Under the pieces are notes generated by a model. The model worked only from the letters and a program-made list of their open reading frames with translations, had not been told where the DNA came from and did no database searches. Of a DNA stretch of 64,000 nucleotides, positions 9,396 to 21,300 are shown piece by piece (the stretch's first letter is position 1; the number at the start of each line of letters is the position of its first letter). The stretch comes from an uncultured Flavobacteriales bacterium (GTDB lineage: Bacteria; Bacteroidota; Bacteroidia; Flavobacteriales_D; Crocinitomicaceae), in contig CAJXMN010000002.1 of assembly GCA_913056215.1 (NCBI GenBank), forward strand, positions 1 to 64,000, in the 5' to 3' direction. The translations under genes were made by a program, and so were the position numbers.

Positions 9396-11051
9396 TTAAA
9401 AACTGTGCGAAAATGTAATCGTAAGTCCATTCGAAGCGGGAACAAATCGACAAACGCCGCCCACACAGAAGAGTCCTGCATTCTGTCTTCCATAACCGGC
9501 CTGAAGTCGAGTAGCTCCCCAAATTCTTCCCACGAAAACCATGGGATAATTAATTTGATCTTCAGGATTCGGATTCCCATAATTCGACTGAAATATGGCG
9601 CTAAAGAACCAGTCGGGAGAAATCGTATATTCCAGCAAACCAGTCGCCCAGTTTCCGCGATCTTTTTTGTTCACTGTCCATAATCCCTGGAGTTCTGCCC
9701 GTATCGTATGTCTCCTGTTAATTTTATACTGAACGTCGAGTACGCCAATGTGCGATTCAATAATTCCTTTTGCGTTGGTCAATTTCAATACATCATTATT
9801 CATAGAGATGTTAAAATAATTGGCTTTGACCGTCCATTTTTTATTCAGTTTTCTTTTGATTTGCACGTTAATATCGCGCCAATAGAGTAATCCACTATTT
9901 TCGAATATATTTGTCTTGTACGTTACGCGTGAAGAATCATTTTCCGTGATTCCGTCAGTGCGACGCATGGGTTCGTAGGAGGTCGAAAAATTCAACGATA
10001 CATCTGTACCGTATTTACCCCCGAGCATTGTTCCCCGTTTGATCTTGTAAATGATATCCGCTTGAAAAGCCACCTCCCCATTTGGTTGAGAGGCATAAGG
10101 GTAAAGTGTAGCGGCCAAATTATACGTATGCGTTTTCGTCAGTGGAGGAATAAAGCCAATCGTAGCATCCTGAAGTGTGGCATTCCGATCACTTCTGAAA
10201 CTCATATTGTCAATCGATTTTGCCGAGAGTAATATACCCAGGCCTCTTTGTGAATATCCCGCATTAATTAATAAACCTTTGCCATAGTTATAGATAAAAC
10301 CATTATCCTGAGAAGGATCTTGCTCTTTGATAATGTACTCACCATTAATATAAAACTTCTTATAGCGCAAATCAAGACGCCCGCCATAAGCTCCGGTATT
10401 TTCAGGTAAAACAAATTGAGAATTATTATCCTCTTGAAATTTCGAAACAAAGGATCCCGCTGCATTGATGCGCACATCATTTTCGGCGAGCTTTGGAAAC
10501 CACTGATTAAAATTAAACTCAAGATCCGCTCCACGAACGATAGCGGGAGCATATTGGTTCTTTCCTTCCGAAAAGGCCACGCGTTGTTTGCCGTAAACCG
10601 TCTTTAGTGTCACTCCTTTATAAGGGCGTAAATTCAACTTAATGCCATTCATCATGTTATCAAAGCCGAGGGCGCGATCTTCATAGGCTCTAAAAATTAG
10701 TCCTGATCCAAACTGCTCATAGAAGTGGCCGACTGTGATATCGACCAACTCATTCTCGTAACCCAGATAGCGATAACCGAGGCCAGCCCCATCAAATCGG
10801 TCGGGGTAACCCAATATTCTCGGGAGGTACGCCTCAAAACGTGCTCCTGCCTTAAAGCCCTGATTGCGGTAGTTGACATTCATGAACGAGTTCACCAATG
10901 ATTTTTCATCGGGTTGAAGTGCACCAATGGCTGAATCCGAAACGAGGTATTGGTACGTCGTTTCCATATTGCCGGAAATACTTCCCTGTGCCCTCAAAAA
11001 CTGAAAAGTTCCTAATAAAAGTGTCCCTGCCAATAGGAAGCTCAACTTCAT
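9396..11051 (-). CDS. Outer membrane beta-barrel protein, DUF6029-like
   Basis: Signal peptide, alternating beta-barrel pattern, terminal aromatic FSHSF; resembles DUF6029 proteins found next to Omp28/TlpA genes. Confidence 0.7.
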   Translation of the reverse strand: MKLSFLLAGTLLLGTFQFLRAQGSISGNMETTYQYLVSDSAIGALQPDEKSLVNSFMNVNYRNQGFKAGARFEAYLPRILGYPDRFDGAGLGYRYLGYENELVDITVGHFYEQFGSGLIFRAYEDRALGFDNMMNGIKLNLRPYKGVTLKTVYGKQRVAFSEGKNQYAPAIVRGADLEFNFNQWFPKLAENDVRINAAGSFVSKFQEDNNSQFVLPENTGAYGGRLDLRYKKFYINGEYIIKEQDPSQDNGFIYNYGKGLLINAGYSQRGLGILLSAKSIDNMSFRSDRNATLQDATIGFIPPLTKTHTYNLAATLYPYASQPNGEVAFQADIIYKIKRGTMLGGKYGTDVSLNFSTSYEPMRRTDGITENDSSRVTYKTNIFENSGLLYWRDINVQIKRKLNKKWTVKANYFNISMNNDVLKLTNAKGIIESHIGVLDVQYKINRRHTIRAELQGLWTVNKKDRGNWATGLLEYTISPDWFFSAIFQSNYGNPNPEDQINYPMVFVGRIWGATRLQAGYGRQNAGLFCVGGVCRFVPASNGLTITFSHSF

Positions 11052-11080
11052 AATCCGTAGTGTTTAAAAAGATTGGTCAA

Positions 11081-11599
11081 TTACTCCAGTCCCTGGATTT
11101 CTAATATTTTATCGTAGAGTTCATACTCGTCTCCAGGAGCATAATTGTTGTGTGAATAAACGATATTTCCTTCACCATCAATTAAAAAAGTATGCGGCAC
11201 GTTATTGACGCCCATCGCTCTTTTTAATTCACCATTTGGATCGTAAAGAATTTCATATTCCCAGGCTTTTGAATCGACGTAAGGAACGACCCGGTTTTTG
11301 GTACGCTCATCATCTACAGAAACGGCTACCAGCCGAACGCCTGTCTCTGCTTGCCAATCGATGTACATGTCGTGAATCGTATTTAATTCTTTCTTGCAGG
11401 GTGTACACCATGTGGCCCAAAACGAAATAATAATTGGTTTGCCATCATTTTCGAGCTCCCCCGTATTAATCGTATTGCCATCCATATCTTTCAACTGTAC
11501 TGCAGGCACTTGCTTTTCCAGCAGCCCTTTTTGGTGTTCCTGTGCCAGTGCACCGCAAGTAAAAGTCAGTGCAAAAAATGTCATTATCAATAATCGCAT
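11081..11599 (-). CDS. TlpA-family thiol-disulfide oxidoreductase, secreted
   Basis: MRLLIMTFFALTFTCGALAQ signal; ISFWATWCTPCKKELNTIHDM (WCxPC); NNVPHTFLIDGEGNIVY. Confidence 0.92.
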   Translation of the reverse strand: MRLLIMTFFALTFTCGALAQEHQKGLLEKQVPAVQLKDMDGNTINTGELENDGKPIIISFWATWCTPCKKELNTIHDMYIDWQAETGVRLVAVSVDDERTKNRVVPYVDSKAWEYEILYDPNGELKRAMGVNNVPHTFLIDGEGNIVYSHNNYAPGDEYELYDKILEIQGLE

Positions 11600-11788
11600 A
11601 AGTAACTGTTTTAAGGGTTTCACTATAGCTAAGGCATAAATCGTACCAACCTTATCCTTATTATCTATACTAATCACTAAAATATAAAAACTGAACGGTC
11701 AACTAAAAAAGAAAGCGGGAGATGGTTTCATCTCCCTGCTTCCATTTAATATATGACTTGTTCTGAATGCAATCAGGAAACACTAAGT

Positions 11789-13396
11789 TTATTTCAATAC
11801 AGAAATAGAACGTGTTGTTTCCGTGTTTGCCGTTTTAACTTTAACCATGTAAATACCGGCATCGACACCATTTACATTCAATTGAACAGACTGTGCTCCA
11901 GCTGTTTCATTCAAATGCTGAGTAGCAACCACTTGACCAAGGTTGTTCACCAACTGAACGTCTACATCTGTTTTTCCGTATAACTTCATATCCACCGTCA
12001 CTTGTGATGTTGCTGGGTTCGGGTATACGTTAACCTTTGGATCTAATTCATTTTGAATCAATTTAGCAGTAGCAGAAGGACAATTGTCCAATTCTGTTTG
12101 GTAACCGCTAAACATACCTTGTCCATATCCTACGTCATTTTTGACAATTGAACTGTAAGCAGGATCTTGCGTGTCTGGACAAATCATCACAAAGAATGGG
12201 ATCGAACCACCAGAATTAAAATCGTGATTGATCGAGTAGTGATAATACTGATAATTATTATCAGACGAATAAGGGAACTTTGGATATTCGTAAAAACCAC
12301 CATTCCAATCCAATCCGTTCAATGTATCTGCATTGTCAGTTTGTTCCACAGTAATCGCCAATGCTTCAACATTCTCTTGTCCTGAACCATTATTTTCTAC
12401 AAACTCCGAAATTTCAGGAGTCGAAGATTCACAAGGAACACACCAAGACGCCATAAAATCGAGGACAATTGCCTGACCAGAAGAAAGAGCAGCATGAAGA
12501 TCAAACTCATTCCCGTAAGAATCGTTAGCCACATATTGCGGTACAGGAACATCGAAAATAAATGTTTCAGAAAGCGAATTATTCGTCGCTACATCGTCTG
12601 ACGTTGTAATTTCAGCTGTAAAATCACCATTTCCAGGAGTGATTCCATTTACTTGAACATTGATCGTATGCACATCACCATAATTTAATGATACTCCGGT
12701 AACATTTTCAACAGCAGGAGTGCCGCCATCCCAGCTCCACTCTACATCAAAATTAGTTATTGTAGAGGAACCCGTGTTTTCTACATCAATTGAAAAAGTA
12801 CGATCTCCTTCCAATCCAGAATCAACACCTATACCTGCCAATTCAAGATCGTTATTAGGAAGAGTAGCGCACTCCACATCATCGATAGAAAGCAAGCTCT
12901 CGTCATCCGAAATGTGATGAAAAGCAATGTAAATATCCTGACCATTGTAACTAGAAATATCCAGGGAATGTGTTGTTCCGTTATCCGATTCATCTGTAAC
13001 AGATAGTAAATTATCAGTAAAATCAGCCGTATTCGTGCCAGCTGTAGAAACTAACACCTCATATTCTTCTAAGAAGTTGGGTTCATTCGATGTACCAAAG
13101 AATGACAACATATTCGTTCCTGACGCCGGAACCGAAATTTGTGGAGTGATTAGCCAATCATCCGTAGGTCCAGTTCCATTGTTATCGTACCAAGAGGTAC
13201 TACTTGCACTTTCCGAATTCGAATTCCATGCCCAGCTCGCATATGCTGATTGTGGAGAAGAAGATGTAAGTCCATCTTCGTCTAGAACTGTCCACGTAGC
13301 CGGGATTTCCGTATCAAACGATTCCGAAAAAAATGTTTGTGCTTGAGCTGTTAGTATAGCACCAAAAGCTACTGCACTGAGTAAAAGTTTTTTCAT
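11789..13396 (-). CDS. Multi-domain secreted protein: choice-of-anchor J-like + CARDB-like + thioredoxin-like + T9SS type A sorting domain
   Basis: FFSESFDTEIPATWTVLDEDG..; AIVLDFMASWCVPCESSTPEI; NVYPNPATSQVTVDMKL...GIYMVKVKTANTETTRSISVLK. Confidence 0.85.
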   Translation of the reverse strand: MKKLLLSAVAFGAILTAQAQTFFSESFDTEIPATWTVLDEDGLTSSSPQSAYASWAWNSNSESASSTSWYDNNGTGPTDDWLITPQISVPASGTNMLSFFGTSNEPNFLEEYEVLVSTAGTNTADFTDNLLSVTDESDNGTTHSLDISSYNGQDIYIAFHHISDDESLLSIDDVECATLPNNDLELAGIGVDSGLEGDRTFSIDVENTGSSTITNFDVEWSWDGGTPAVENVTGVSLNYGDVHTINVQVNGITPGNGDFTAEITTSDDVATNNSLSETFIFDVPVPQYVANDSYGNEFDLHAALSSGQAIVLDFMASWCVPCESSTPEISEFVENNGSGQENVEALAITVEQTDNADTLNGLDWNGGFYEYPKFPYSSDNNYQYYHYSINHDFNSGGSIPFFVMICPDTQDPAYSSIVKNDVGYGQGMFSGYQTELDNCPSATAKLIQNELDPKVNVYPNPATSQVTVDMKLYGKTDVDVQLVNNLGQVVATQHLNETAGAQSVQLNVNGVDAGIYMVKVKTANTETTRSISVLK

Positions 13397-13424
13397 AATT
13401 ATAAGTTTTTAACATGATTTAAGT

Positions 13425-13432
13425 CAAATTTA
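13425..13432 (-). promoter_or_regulatory. -7 box (TAAATTTG) for the T9SS-thioredoxin gene
   Basis: TAnnTTTG match about 29 nt upstream of ATG 13396. Confidence 0.4.
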
Positions 13433-13518
13433 TAAAAATTTAGACTATTGTTAAGCGTAATGCATCCGCAAAGTGTAAACATTCGTGGAAAGCTATATCA
13501 GTAAAACTTTTATTAACT

Positions 13519-13550
13519 TTTGATTTATAGCAAAAAGTATATTATATTTA
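13519..13550 (+). promoter_or_regulatory. Bacteroidetes-type promoter TTTG-N20-TATATTTA
   Basis: TTTG at 13519-13522 and TATATTTA at 13543-13550, 18 nt before ATG 13568. Confidence 0.55.
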
Positions 13551-13567
13551 GAGAAAACATAGACTAT

Positions 13568-14281
13568 ATGAAAAATTTTTACACATCTCTTATTGCGGTT
13601 CTTTTCATTCTTCCCGCAACCTTGGCTCAACAAGCCGTAGAAATTTCGTGGAGTGAGGATTATTCTGTCCCTTACAATGGGGATGAGGTCACACTCACTG
13701 GTGCAGGTTCATCGATTTCTACGCAGTTTTACGTTAAAAATCTCGGAGGGGACGCTACCTTTGTCTGGCGACGAGACGTCCTCGACATTTCTTCACAAGG
13801 ATTCTCTGACCAATTATGCGATGATCAAATTTGTTATACAACTTCAGGGAATCCTTGGATTTGTCCTGGTCCGCTTATGATTGCAGAAAATGATTCGTCG
13901 CTTTTTGAACCCAAATTGTTAACAGGCGGATACGCTGGGACGGCTCACTTCCGATACTACGTGCTGGACGAAAATGAAAACAAGTTAGATTCGCTAGACG
14001 TCAAGTTTTCATCGACGGCCGATCTGGAAGCGTCTGAAAAAGCTACGTTTAAATTGTTTCCCAATCCAACTAAAAACAACGTTACTCTTGAAAACCTAAG
14101 TGGAGATTATATAAAGGTGTCGATCGTCGATGCGCTTGGTAAACGTGTATTGACTCAGTCAATTAACCAAGGCAATGAGATACTGTCAGTTGCCGATCTG
14201 AAGAATGGTATTTATTTTGTTCGTTTGGAACAAAATGATGGAACGTTAACTGCACCGCAAAAATTAATTGTGAAGCAATAG
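13568..14281 (+). CDS. T9SS type A sorting domain-containing secreted protein
   Basis: MKNFYTSLIAVLFILPATLAQQ signal peptide; FKLFPNPTKNNVTLENL...LKNGIYFVRLEQNDGTLTAPQKLIVKQ. Confidence 0.85.
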   Translation: MKNFYTSLIAVLFILPATLAQQAVEISWSEDYSVPYNGDEVTLTGAGSSISTQFYVKNLGGDATFVWRRDVLDISSQGFSDQLCDDQICYTTSGNPWICPGPLMIAENDSSLFEPKLLTGGYAGTAHFRYYVLDENENKLDSLDVKFSSTADLEASEKATFKLFPNPTKNNVTLENLSGDYIKVSIVDALGKRVLTQSINQGNEILSVADLKNGIYFVRLEQNDGTLTAPQKLIVKQ

Positions 14282-14304
14282 TTTTTCAAACAACAACAGA
14301 AAAG

Positions 14305-14334
14305 GAGCCGTCTCTTGAATGAGATGGCTTTTTT
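14305..14334 (+). terminator. Rho-independent terminator
   Basis: AGCCGTCTC-TTGAAT-GAGATGGCT followed by T-run. Confidence 0.75.
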
Positions 14335-14541
14335 GTTGGTTTTTATCGTATGGATTACAGTACTAAAAGTAAACTGTAGTTTCATTTCTGCTCATAAAAC
14401 ACATGAAGCGCTGCAAATATTGAGGGTCTGATTTTAAGTTCATTTGCGTTAATCTACAACCACTTCAGCTCTCGTTCCCGAAGGCTTCTGAATATAGTAA
14501 AACGCGCTTTTAACATTTCATCGTTAAGCTGAATTCATGGC

Positions 14542-15234
14542 TTAATCCAACGCACGTATCAAAGTTTCACTCAGCTTTTTTAACCCCGTCGTGGCTTTTT
14601 CTCGAATCACGTCAAACTTTCGAGGAACTGTCACCTCACTGGGGTCGATAATATAACAATCAGCTTTTGAAGGGACATAGTCAACCAGACCAGCGGCAGG
14701 GTAAACGTTGAGCGATGTTCCTACCACTACGAGTAAGTCTGCTTTCTCAATAATGCGCGCTGCTTTCTCAAGCATGGGGACAGCCTCACCAAACCAGACG
14801 ACATGTGGGCGTAACTGATAACCTTCCGGACACTTTTCGCCCATTTTTACCTCCCACGCGTTTTGTTGGTAATACTTTTTTTCAGCATTCGGGCCAGCAC
14901 TTTTTACTTTATTAATCTCACCATGAAGATGCAGCACATCAGTACTTCCTGCCCGTTCGTGCAAATCATCAATGTTTTGCGTCACTACGGTTACATCATA
15001 GTATTTTTCTAATTTCGCTATTTCTTCATGACCTTGGTTCGGTGTTGCTGCATAACATTCTTTTCTCCTCATGTTATAGAAATCAGTAACGCGCCCAGGA
15101 TCTTTTTCCCAGGCCTCTGGTGTAGCGACATCCTCAATTTTATATTGATCCCACAAACCACCTTGGTCCCGGAAAGTACCTAGCCCGGACTCAGCGCTCA
15201 TACCTGCACCGCTCAAAATGACCAGTTTTTTCAT
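14542..15234 (-). CDS. cobB: SIR2-family NAD-dependent protein deacylase
   Basis: MKKLVILSGAGMSAESGLGTFRDQGGLW; TQNIDDLHERAGS; LHGEI; VVWFGEAVP; VVGTSLNVYPAAGL. Confidence 0.93.
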   Translation of the reverse strand: MKKLVILSGAGMSAESGLGTFRDQGGLWDQYKIEDVATPEAWEKDPGRVTDFYNMRRKECYAATPNQGHEEIAKLEKYYDVTVVTQNIDDLHERAGSTDVLHLHGEINKVKSAGPNAEKKYYQQNAWEVKMGEKCPEGYQLRPHVVWFGEAVPMLEKAARIIEKADLLVVVGTSLNVYPAAGLVDYVPSKADCYIIDPSEVTVPRKFDVIREKATTGLKKLSETLIRALD

Positions 15235-15471
15235 AATTATCTCGTTAACTTGTTGTACTTATTCATGCACCTGTTCGCGACAAATAATCGGCCGTTCCTA
15301 TATCACCAGAAACGACGCATTAGCGAACGAAATTTTGCATCAAAAATAACGCACCACTCCGCCAAGTGCAAGATTAATAAACATCAATTCATTTCTCGAA
15401 GCGTTTAATTTCGTGTTGTGTATGCTATTTTATTAAATTTACGCCCTTGCACCTGATAAAGACAAAAAACT

Positions 15472-17736
15472 ATGGCTAAAATAAGAAAACAAGATGCTCT
15501 CGATTACCATGCGCAGGGAAAACCTGGGAAGATTGAGGTAATACCCACAAAACCTTATAGTTCACAACGCGATCTATCGCTAGCCTATTCTCCTGGAGTA
15601 GCAGAGCCTTGTGAGAAGATTGCCGAAAATCCAGAAGACGTATACAAATACACGAGTAAAGCCAACCTCGTTGCCGTAATTTCAAACGGAACTGCGGTGC
15701 TCGGATTAGGTGACATAGGTCCCGCAGCCTCTAAACCTGTAATGGAGGGGAAAGGTGTTCTTTTTAAAATTTTTGCAGATATCGACGTCTTTGATATTGA
15801 AGTTGATGCAAACGACCCCGAAAAATTCATTCAAACAGTCAAATCAATCGCCCCCACTTTTGGAGGTATCAATTTGGAAGATATTAAAGCGCCTGAGGCT
15901 TTTGAAATTGAAGAGCGATTGAAAGAGGAACTCGATATACCCGTGATGCACGATGATCAACACGGAACAGCGATCATTTCAGCTGCTGCATTACTCAATG
16001 CCCTCGAACTTGCGGACAAAAAAGTAGAAGACGTTAAAGTTGTTATTTCAGGAGCAGGGGCTTCTGCCATGAGTTCGGCAAAACTCTATTGTTCGCTCGG
16101 CGTTCCGCTCAAGCATATTTACATGTTTGACAGTAAAGGACTGTTGTCAAAAGAACGCCAGGGATTGTCGGGAAACAAACTGCATTTTGCTACGCACGAG
16201 AGGAGCAGCGAACTGGCCGATGAAATGAAGGATGCAGATGTATTCATCGGACTTTCCAGAGGAGGGATTGTATCCAAAGCCATGATCAAATCAATGGCGG
16301 AAAACCCTGTTGTTTTTGCACTGGCAAATCCAGAGCCTGAAATCCCTTACAAAGATGCAATGGATGCTCGGAATGACGTGATTATGGCCACAGGGCGTTC
16401 GGACAACCCCAATCAAGTGAATAATGTGTTGGGCTTTCCGTTCATTTTCCGCGGAGCGCTCGATGTACGCGCGAAATCGATCAATGAAGAAATGAAGTTG
16501 GCTGCTGTACACGCCATCGCGGAACTCGCCAAAGAAACAGTGCCCGACGAAGTCAGTGAAGCTTATGGCGAAAAGAGCATTACTTTCGGTCGCGATCAAT
16601 TCATTCCTAAACCACTTGATCCTCGTTTGATCTATTACGTAGCTCCAGCAGTGGCAAAAGCTGCAATGGATTCCGGCGTAGCGCGTAAGCCCATCGAAGA
16701 CTGGGAAGCTTACGAAGGTGAATTAAAAAAACGATTGGGCCTCGATAATAAATTAGTACGTACGATTACAGAAAAAGCAGAACAGCACCCTAAACGCGTC
16801 GTTTTTGCAGAAGCTGATAATTATAAAATATTAAAAGCCGCACAAACTGCTTACGAAGAAGGTGTGACCTATCCCGTATTGCTTGGTCGCAAGGAAAAGG
16901 TTGAGCAAATGATCGAGGAGTACAATATGGAGTTTCCCGAAGTCGAAATTCTCGACCCAAAATCTGACGATGAGGATGACCGCCGCGAGCGATATGCCAA
17001 GCAATTTTTTGAAATGCGGAAGCGGAAAGGATTCACCGAATACGAGGCTAAAAAAATCATGCGCGAACGCAATTACTTTGGTTCGATGATGGTACATGCG
17101 GGAGATGCCGATGCTATGATTTCTGGTGCCACACGGAAATACAGGGATGTGATGAAGCCGGCATTGCAGGTTATAGGTACACAAGAAGGAGTTGAACGCG
17201 TAGCAGGGATGTACATTCTCATCACCAAGCGCGGACCAATTTTCCTTGCCGATACAACAGTAAACTTCGACCCCAATGCTGAAGAAATTGCTGATCTTGC
17301 CAACAATGTGGCCAAAACAGTACGTAAATTTAAGGTCACGCCGCGCATTGCGTTATTGTCCTATTCAAACTTTGGTTCTGCATCGGGAGAAGACGCTGGA
17401 AAAATGGCTAAAGCGGTAGAAATTATTCACGATAAATACCCCACATTAACGGTTGATGGAGAAGTTCAGGCCAACTTTGCCATGAACAACGATATGATGA
17501 TGGATCAATTTCCTTTCTCGGAATTGGCCAATAAAAAAGTAAATACCTTTATTTTCCCGAACTTATCTTCCGGGAACATTGCGTACAAACTGCTTCAAGA
17601 AATGACAGAAGGAGAAGCAATCGGTCCTGTACTTGTTGGTTTAAGAAAATCCGTTCATGTCCTTCAACTGGGATCTAGCGTACGTGAAATAGTCAACATG
17701 GTTAAAGTGGCCGTCGTAGACGCTCAAAATAAATAA
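15472..17736 (+). CDS. maeB: NADP-dependent malic enzyme with C-terminal phosphotransacetylase-like domain
   Basis: [42 protein letters not shown], then PTA-like domain ([21 protein letters not shown]). Confidence 0.95.
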   Translation: MAKIRKQDALDYHAQGKPGKIEVIPTKPYSSQRDLSLAYSPGVAEPCEKIAENPEDVYKYTSKANLVAVISNGTAVLGLGDIGPAASKPVMEGKGVLFKIFADIDVFDIEVDANDPEKFIQTVKSIAPTFGGINLEDIKAPEAFEIEERLKEELDIPVMHDDQHGTAIISAAALLNALELADKKVEDVKVVISGAGASAMSSAKLYCSLGVPLKHIYMFDSKGLLSKERQGLSGNKLHFATHERSSELADEMKDADVFIGLSRGGIVSKAMIKSMAENPVVFALANPEPEIPYKDAMDARNDVIMATGRSDNPNQVNNVLGFPFIFRGALDVRAKSINEEMKLAAVHAIAELAKETVPDEVSEAYGEKSITFGRDQFIPKPLDPRLIYYVAPAVAKAAMDSGVARKPIEDWEAYEGELKKRLGLDNKLVRTITEKAEQHPKRVVFAEADNYKILKAAQTAYEEGVTYPVLLGRKEKVEQMIEEYNMEFPEVEILDPKSDDEDDRRERYAKQFFEMRKRKGFTEYEAKKIMRERNYFGSMMVHAGDADAMISGATRKYRDVMKPALQVIGTQEGVERVAGMYILITKRGPIFLADTTVNFDPNAEEIADLANNVAKTVRKFKVTPRIALLSYSNFGSASGEDAGKMAKAVEIIHDKYPTLTVDGEVQANFAMNNDMMMDQFPFSELANKKVNTFIFPNLSSGNIAYKLLQEMTEGEAIGPVLVGLRKSVHVLQLGSSVREIVNMVKVAVVDAQNK

Positions 17737-17738
17737 AA

Positions 17739-18314
17739 ATGATTACACACCTCAAGGGTAAGCTTGTAGAAAAAACGCCCACTGCTCTCGTGATTGAATG
17801 CGGTGGTATCGGTTACGAAGTAAAAGTTTCTTTGAACACCTATTCTGCCTTGTCAGACGACGAAAATGTGATGATATACACACAATTTGTTGTACGTGAA
17901 GATGCGCAAATCTTATATGGTTTTGCCCATCCCGAAGAACGACAAATGTTCAATCACCTGGTTTCCGTTTCTGGAATTGGACCGAGCACTGGAATCCTCA
18001 TGCTTTCCGGGCTCACCCCATCCGAAATTGCTCATGCCGTTACTTCAGAAGATGTCGCTACGATCAAAGGTGTCAAAGGAATTGGCGCCAAAACAGCACA
18101 ACGAGTAATCGTCGACTTGAAAGATAAAATGTTAAAATTTGAGGTTTCTGATGATAATGTGGAGACTGAAAACAATACGCTTCGGTTTGATGCGTTAACT
18201 GCATTGGTCGCTTTAGGTTTTGATAAAAAAGCAGCCGAAAAAGGATTGAAAAAAGTCATGAAAGATCAGCAAACTGTGGAGGTCCTGATCAAGGATGCTT
18301 TAAAAGTATTGTAA
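17739..18314 (+). CDS. ruvA: Holliday junction branch migration protein RuvA
   Basis: MITHLKGKLVEKTPTALVIECGGIGYEVKVSLNTY; VSGIGPSTGILMLSGL; KGVKGIGAKTAQRVIVDLKDK. Confidence 0.97.
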   Translation: MITHLKGKLVEKTPTALVIECGGIGYEVKVSLNTYSALSDDENVMIYTQFVVREDAQILYGFAHPEERQMFNHLVSVSGIGPSTGILMLSGLTPSEIAHAVTSEDVATIKGVKGIGAKTAQRVIVDLKDKMLKFEVSDDNVETENNTLRFDALTALVALGFDKKAAEKGLKKVMKDQQTVEVLIKDALKVL

Positions 18315-18330
18315 AAGAACTGTTGTTGTT

Positions 18331-21300
18331 TTGAAATTGGTAACACTACATCATTGTTGGGTTTTAGTCGTGTTGACCACACTGGTTTGTTTTGAATCAG
18401 TAGGGCAAACGGATCCAGATTCTATTGACCTGCGCTATCCAATCAGTAACCCATACGACCCTACAGCTAATCAAGAACAGAGCTTTGATCTCAAAGACCC
18501 CTCCAACGTTCGCAAAAAGGTGGTCTACGATCCAAAAACGGGAAAATATATTTTTAAAGAAACGATGGGGGACAGCCTCGATTTTCGCCGTCCTTCGATG
18601 ATGACCCTTGAGGAGTATATCGCCTACGAACAAAGGCAACAGCGTCAAAATTACTGGAAAGAAAAGGTTGACGCCGAAACGAAGGAAGAACAGGGTCTCA
18701 TTCCTCCGATTAAAATCGATAGCCCTGGTTTTGCTAACATTTTTGGTTCTGATGAAATACAGATTCGTCCTGAAGGGAGCGTAGAACTTTCTATGGGTGT
18801 TAATTCATCCCGTTACGACAACCCCTCATTACCCGAAAACCAGCGTCGCATTACGCGTTTTGATTTTCAACAGCGCATTCAAATGAACCTGGTCGGTCAG
18901 ATTGGCGATAAGATGAAACTTGGAGCTTCTTACAACACGGAAGCGTCTTTTAGCTTTGACAACGAAACGAAATTGGAATGGACAGGAGATGAAGATCAAA
19001 TCCTTCAGAAAGTAGAAGCGGGAAATGTCTCGATGCCTTTGGAAACTTCCTTGATTGAAGGATCTCAAACTTTATTTGGGGTAAAAACACGCATGAAGTT
19101 TGGACGGCTTACGATCGATGCACTCGCCTCGACATCGCGTGGTCAAAAGCAGGAAATAAATATAAAAGGAGGGGCTCAGGTACAAGATTTCGAATTGAAA
19201 GCAGATGAATACGAAGCCAATCGGCACTATTTTCTCAATTACTATCATCGCGAAAACTACGATGAAGCACTGGAGTCTGTTCCTTTTGTGAGTTCACAAG
19301 TGAATATTACGCGCATTGAAGTTTGGGTCACGAATCAAACCAACAAAGTAGAAAACACACGTAATATCGTCGCATTTACAGATTTAGGGGAAGCCGATCC
19401 TGAAAACTGGTCAGGTAATCCTGGAAATGCTGCTGGATCTCAACTTCCCGATAACAGCTCCAATGGATTATACAATTTTGCTAAAAACAACCCTTCCGTT
19501 CGTGGATTTAACAATGCTGTAGTCGAATTAGAATCACAAACCACAGAACCTGGTCCATTTCAACAAGCTGTAGATTTTGAAAAAGTTGAAAATGCCCGTA
19601 AACTTTCGGAAAAAGAGTTTACCTATAATGGCCAGCTCGGGTTTATATCCGTAAATCAATCACTCAACAATGACGAAGTACTTGCCGTAGCCTACGAGTA
19701 CACCTATCAAGGTCGCACCTATCAGGTAGGTGAGTTCTCCACGGATGGTGTCGTCGGACAAGATGCGCTATTTTTGAAGTTGCTCAAGCCAACCATCATT
19801 AGCCCTCAAAATAAATTGTGGGATTTGATGATGAAAAACGTTTATTCAATCGGCGCCTATCAGGTGAGCCAGGAAGGCTTCCGACTGGACATTCTCTATA
19901 ATAATCCTGATAATAGTCTAAAGGTGAACTTTTTACCTTATCCAGGAATGGATGACCGCCAAGTGCTTGACGTGGTCGGCATGGATCGTCTGAACCAAAA
20001 TAACCGCGCGCAAAAAGATGGAGTCTTTGACTTCAAACCCATTAATTTTGAAGGGAATAGGGCGACCAATGGCGGTACCATTAACACTAGAAATGGTAGA
20101 ATTTATTTCAGTACCATAGAGCCTTTTGCCAAGACTGTTCGCCAGGAAATGATAGATGCTGGCCTGGATCCGCAAATTGTGAATAACGTCGCTTATGACG
20201 AACTGTACGACTCCACAAAGATCGCTGCCCAGCAGGTTCCAAAGAAAAACCGTTTTTATTTCAATGGTAAGTATGAATCCTCTGTAAGTGACGAAATTCC
20301 GTTGAACGCTTTAAATGTACCTGAAGGGTCTGTCGTAGTTACAGCAGGTGGAATTCGTTTGCAAGAAGGAACTGATTTTACCGTGGATTACAACTTAGGA
20401 CGCGTCAAAATTCTCAATAGCGCAGTATTGGAATCGAATTCGGACATCAAAATTTCCATTGAAAGTAATTCAGTATTCGGTTTCCAAAACAAATCCCTTA
20501 TGGGTACTCACATGAACTACATGATTGATCCCGACTTTAATATTGGTGCTACATGGATGCGTATGACTGAACGTCCCATTACACAAAAAGTCGATATCGG
20601 AGAAGAACCTTTCAAAAACAATATTGTCGGTTTTGATCTTTCTTACCGCACAGATATCCCTTTTTTAACAAAGTTGGTAAATTTCATACCCACCATTTCC
20701 ACTAAAAAAATGTCAACACTAACGCTCAACGCTGAAGCTGCACATTTGATTCCGGGAGCTCCACGTGCCATTTCAAAACAAGGGATTTCATACGTCGACG
20801 ACTTTGAGGGCAGTCAGTCCACCATTGATTTACGGAACTTTTCTTCCTGGAAGCTAGCCTCGATTCCACAAGGTCAAGACAACCTTTTTCCCGAAGCAGA
20901 TTTAAAAGACAATCTTGCTGCTGGATTCAACCGCTCCCATTTATCCTGGTACACGATTGACCCGATGTTCTTCCGCTCTTCATCGATTACACCCCAATAT
21001 ATTTCGGAAAACCCAGAATATACTGAAGATGTAAATGTATCACTCGTGCAGCGTACCGACCTGTTTCCGAACCAAAACCCAGCCATGGGAACGATTCAAA
21101 ACCTACCTGTGTTTAATATGACATTCTATCCGAGAGAACGCGGTATGTATAATTACGACACGACCAACACAGTCAATGCAGAAGGTGAATTCATCAACCC
21201 TCAAGAACGTTGGAACGGCATTATGCGCTCACTCTCGACCACAAATTTTGAGCAGACCAATGTGGAATATATTCAGTTCTGGGTGCTAGATCCCTTCAAC

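Noticed and set aside
15472-17736. Malic enzyme-phosphotransacetylase fusion considered as novel
   Set aside because: This is the standard MaeB architecture.
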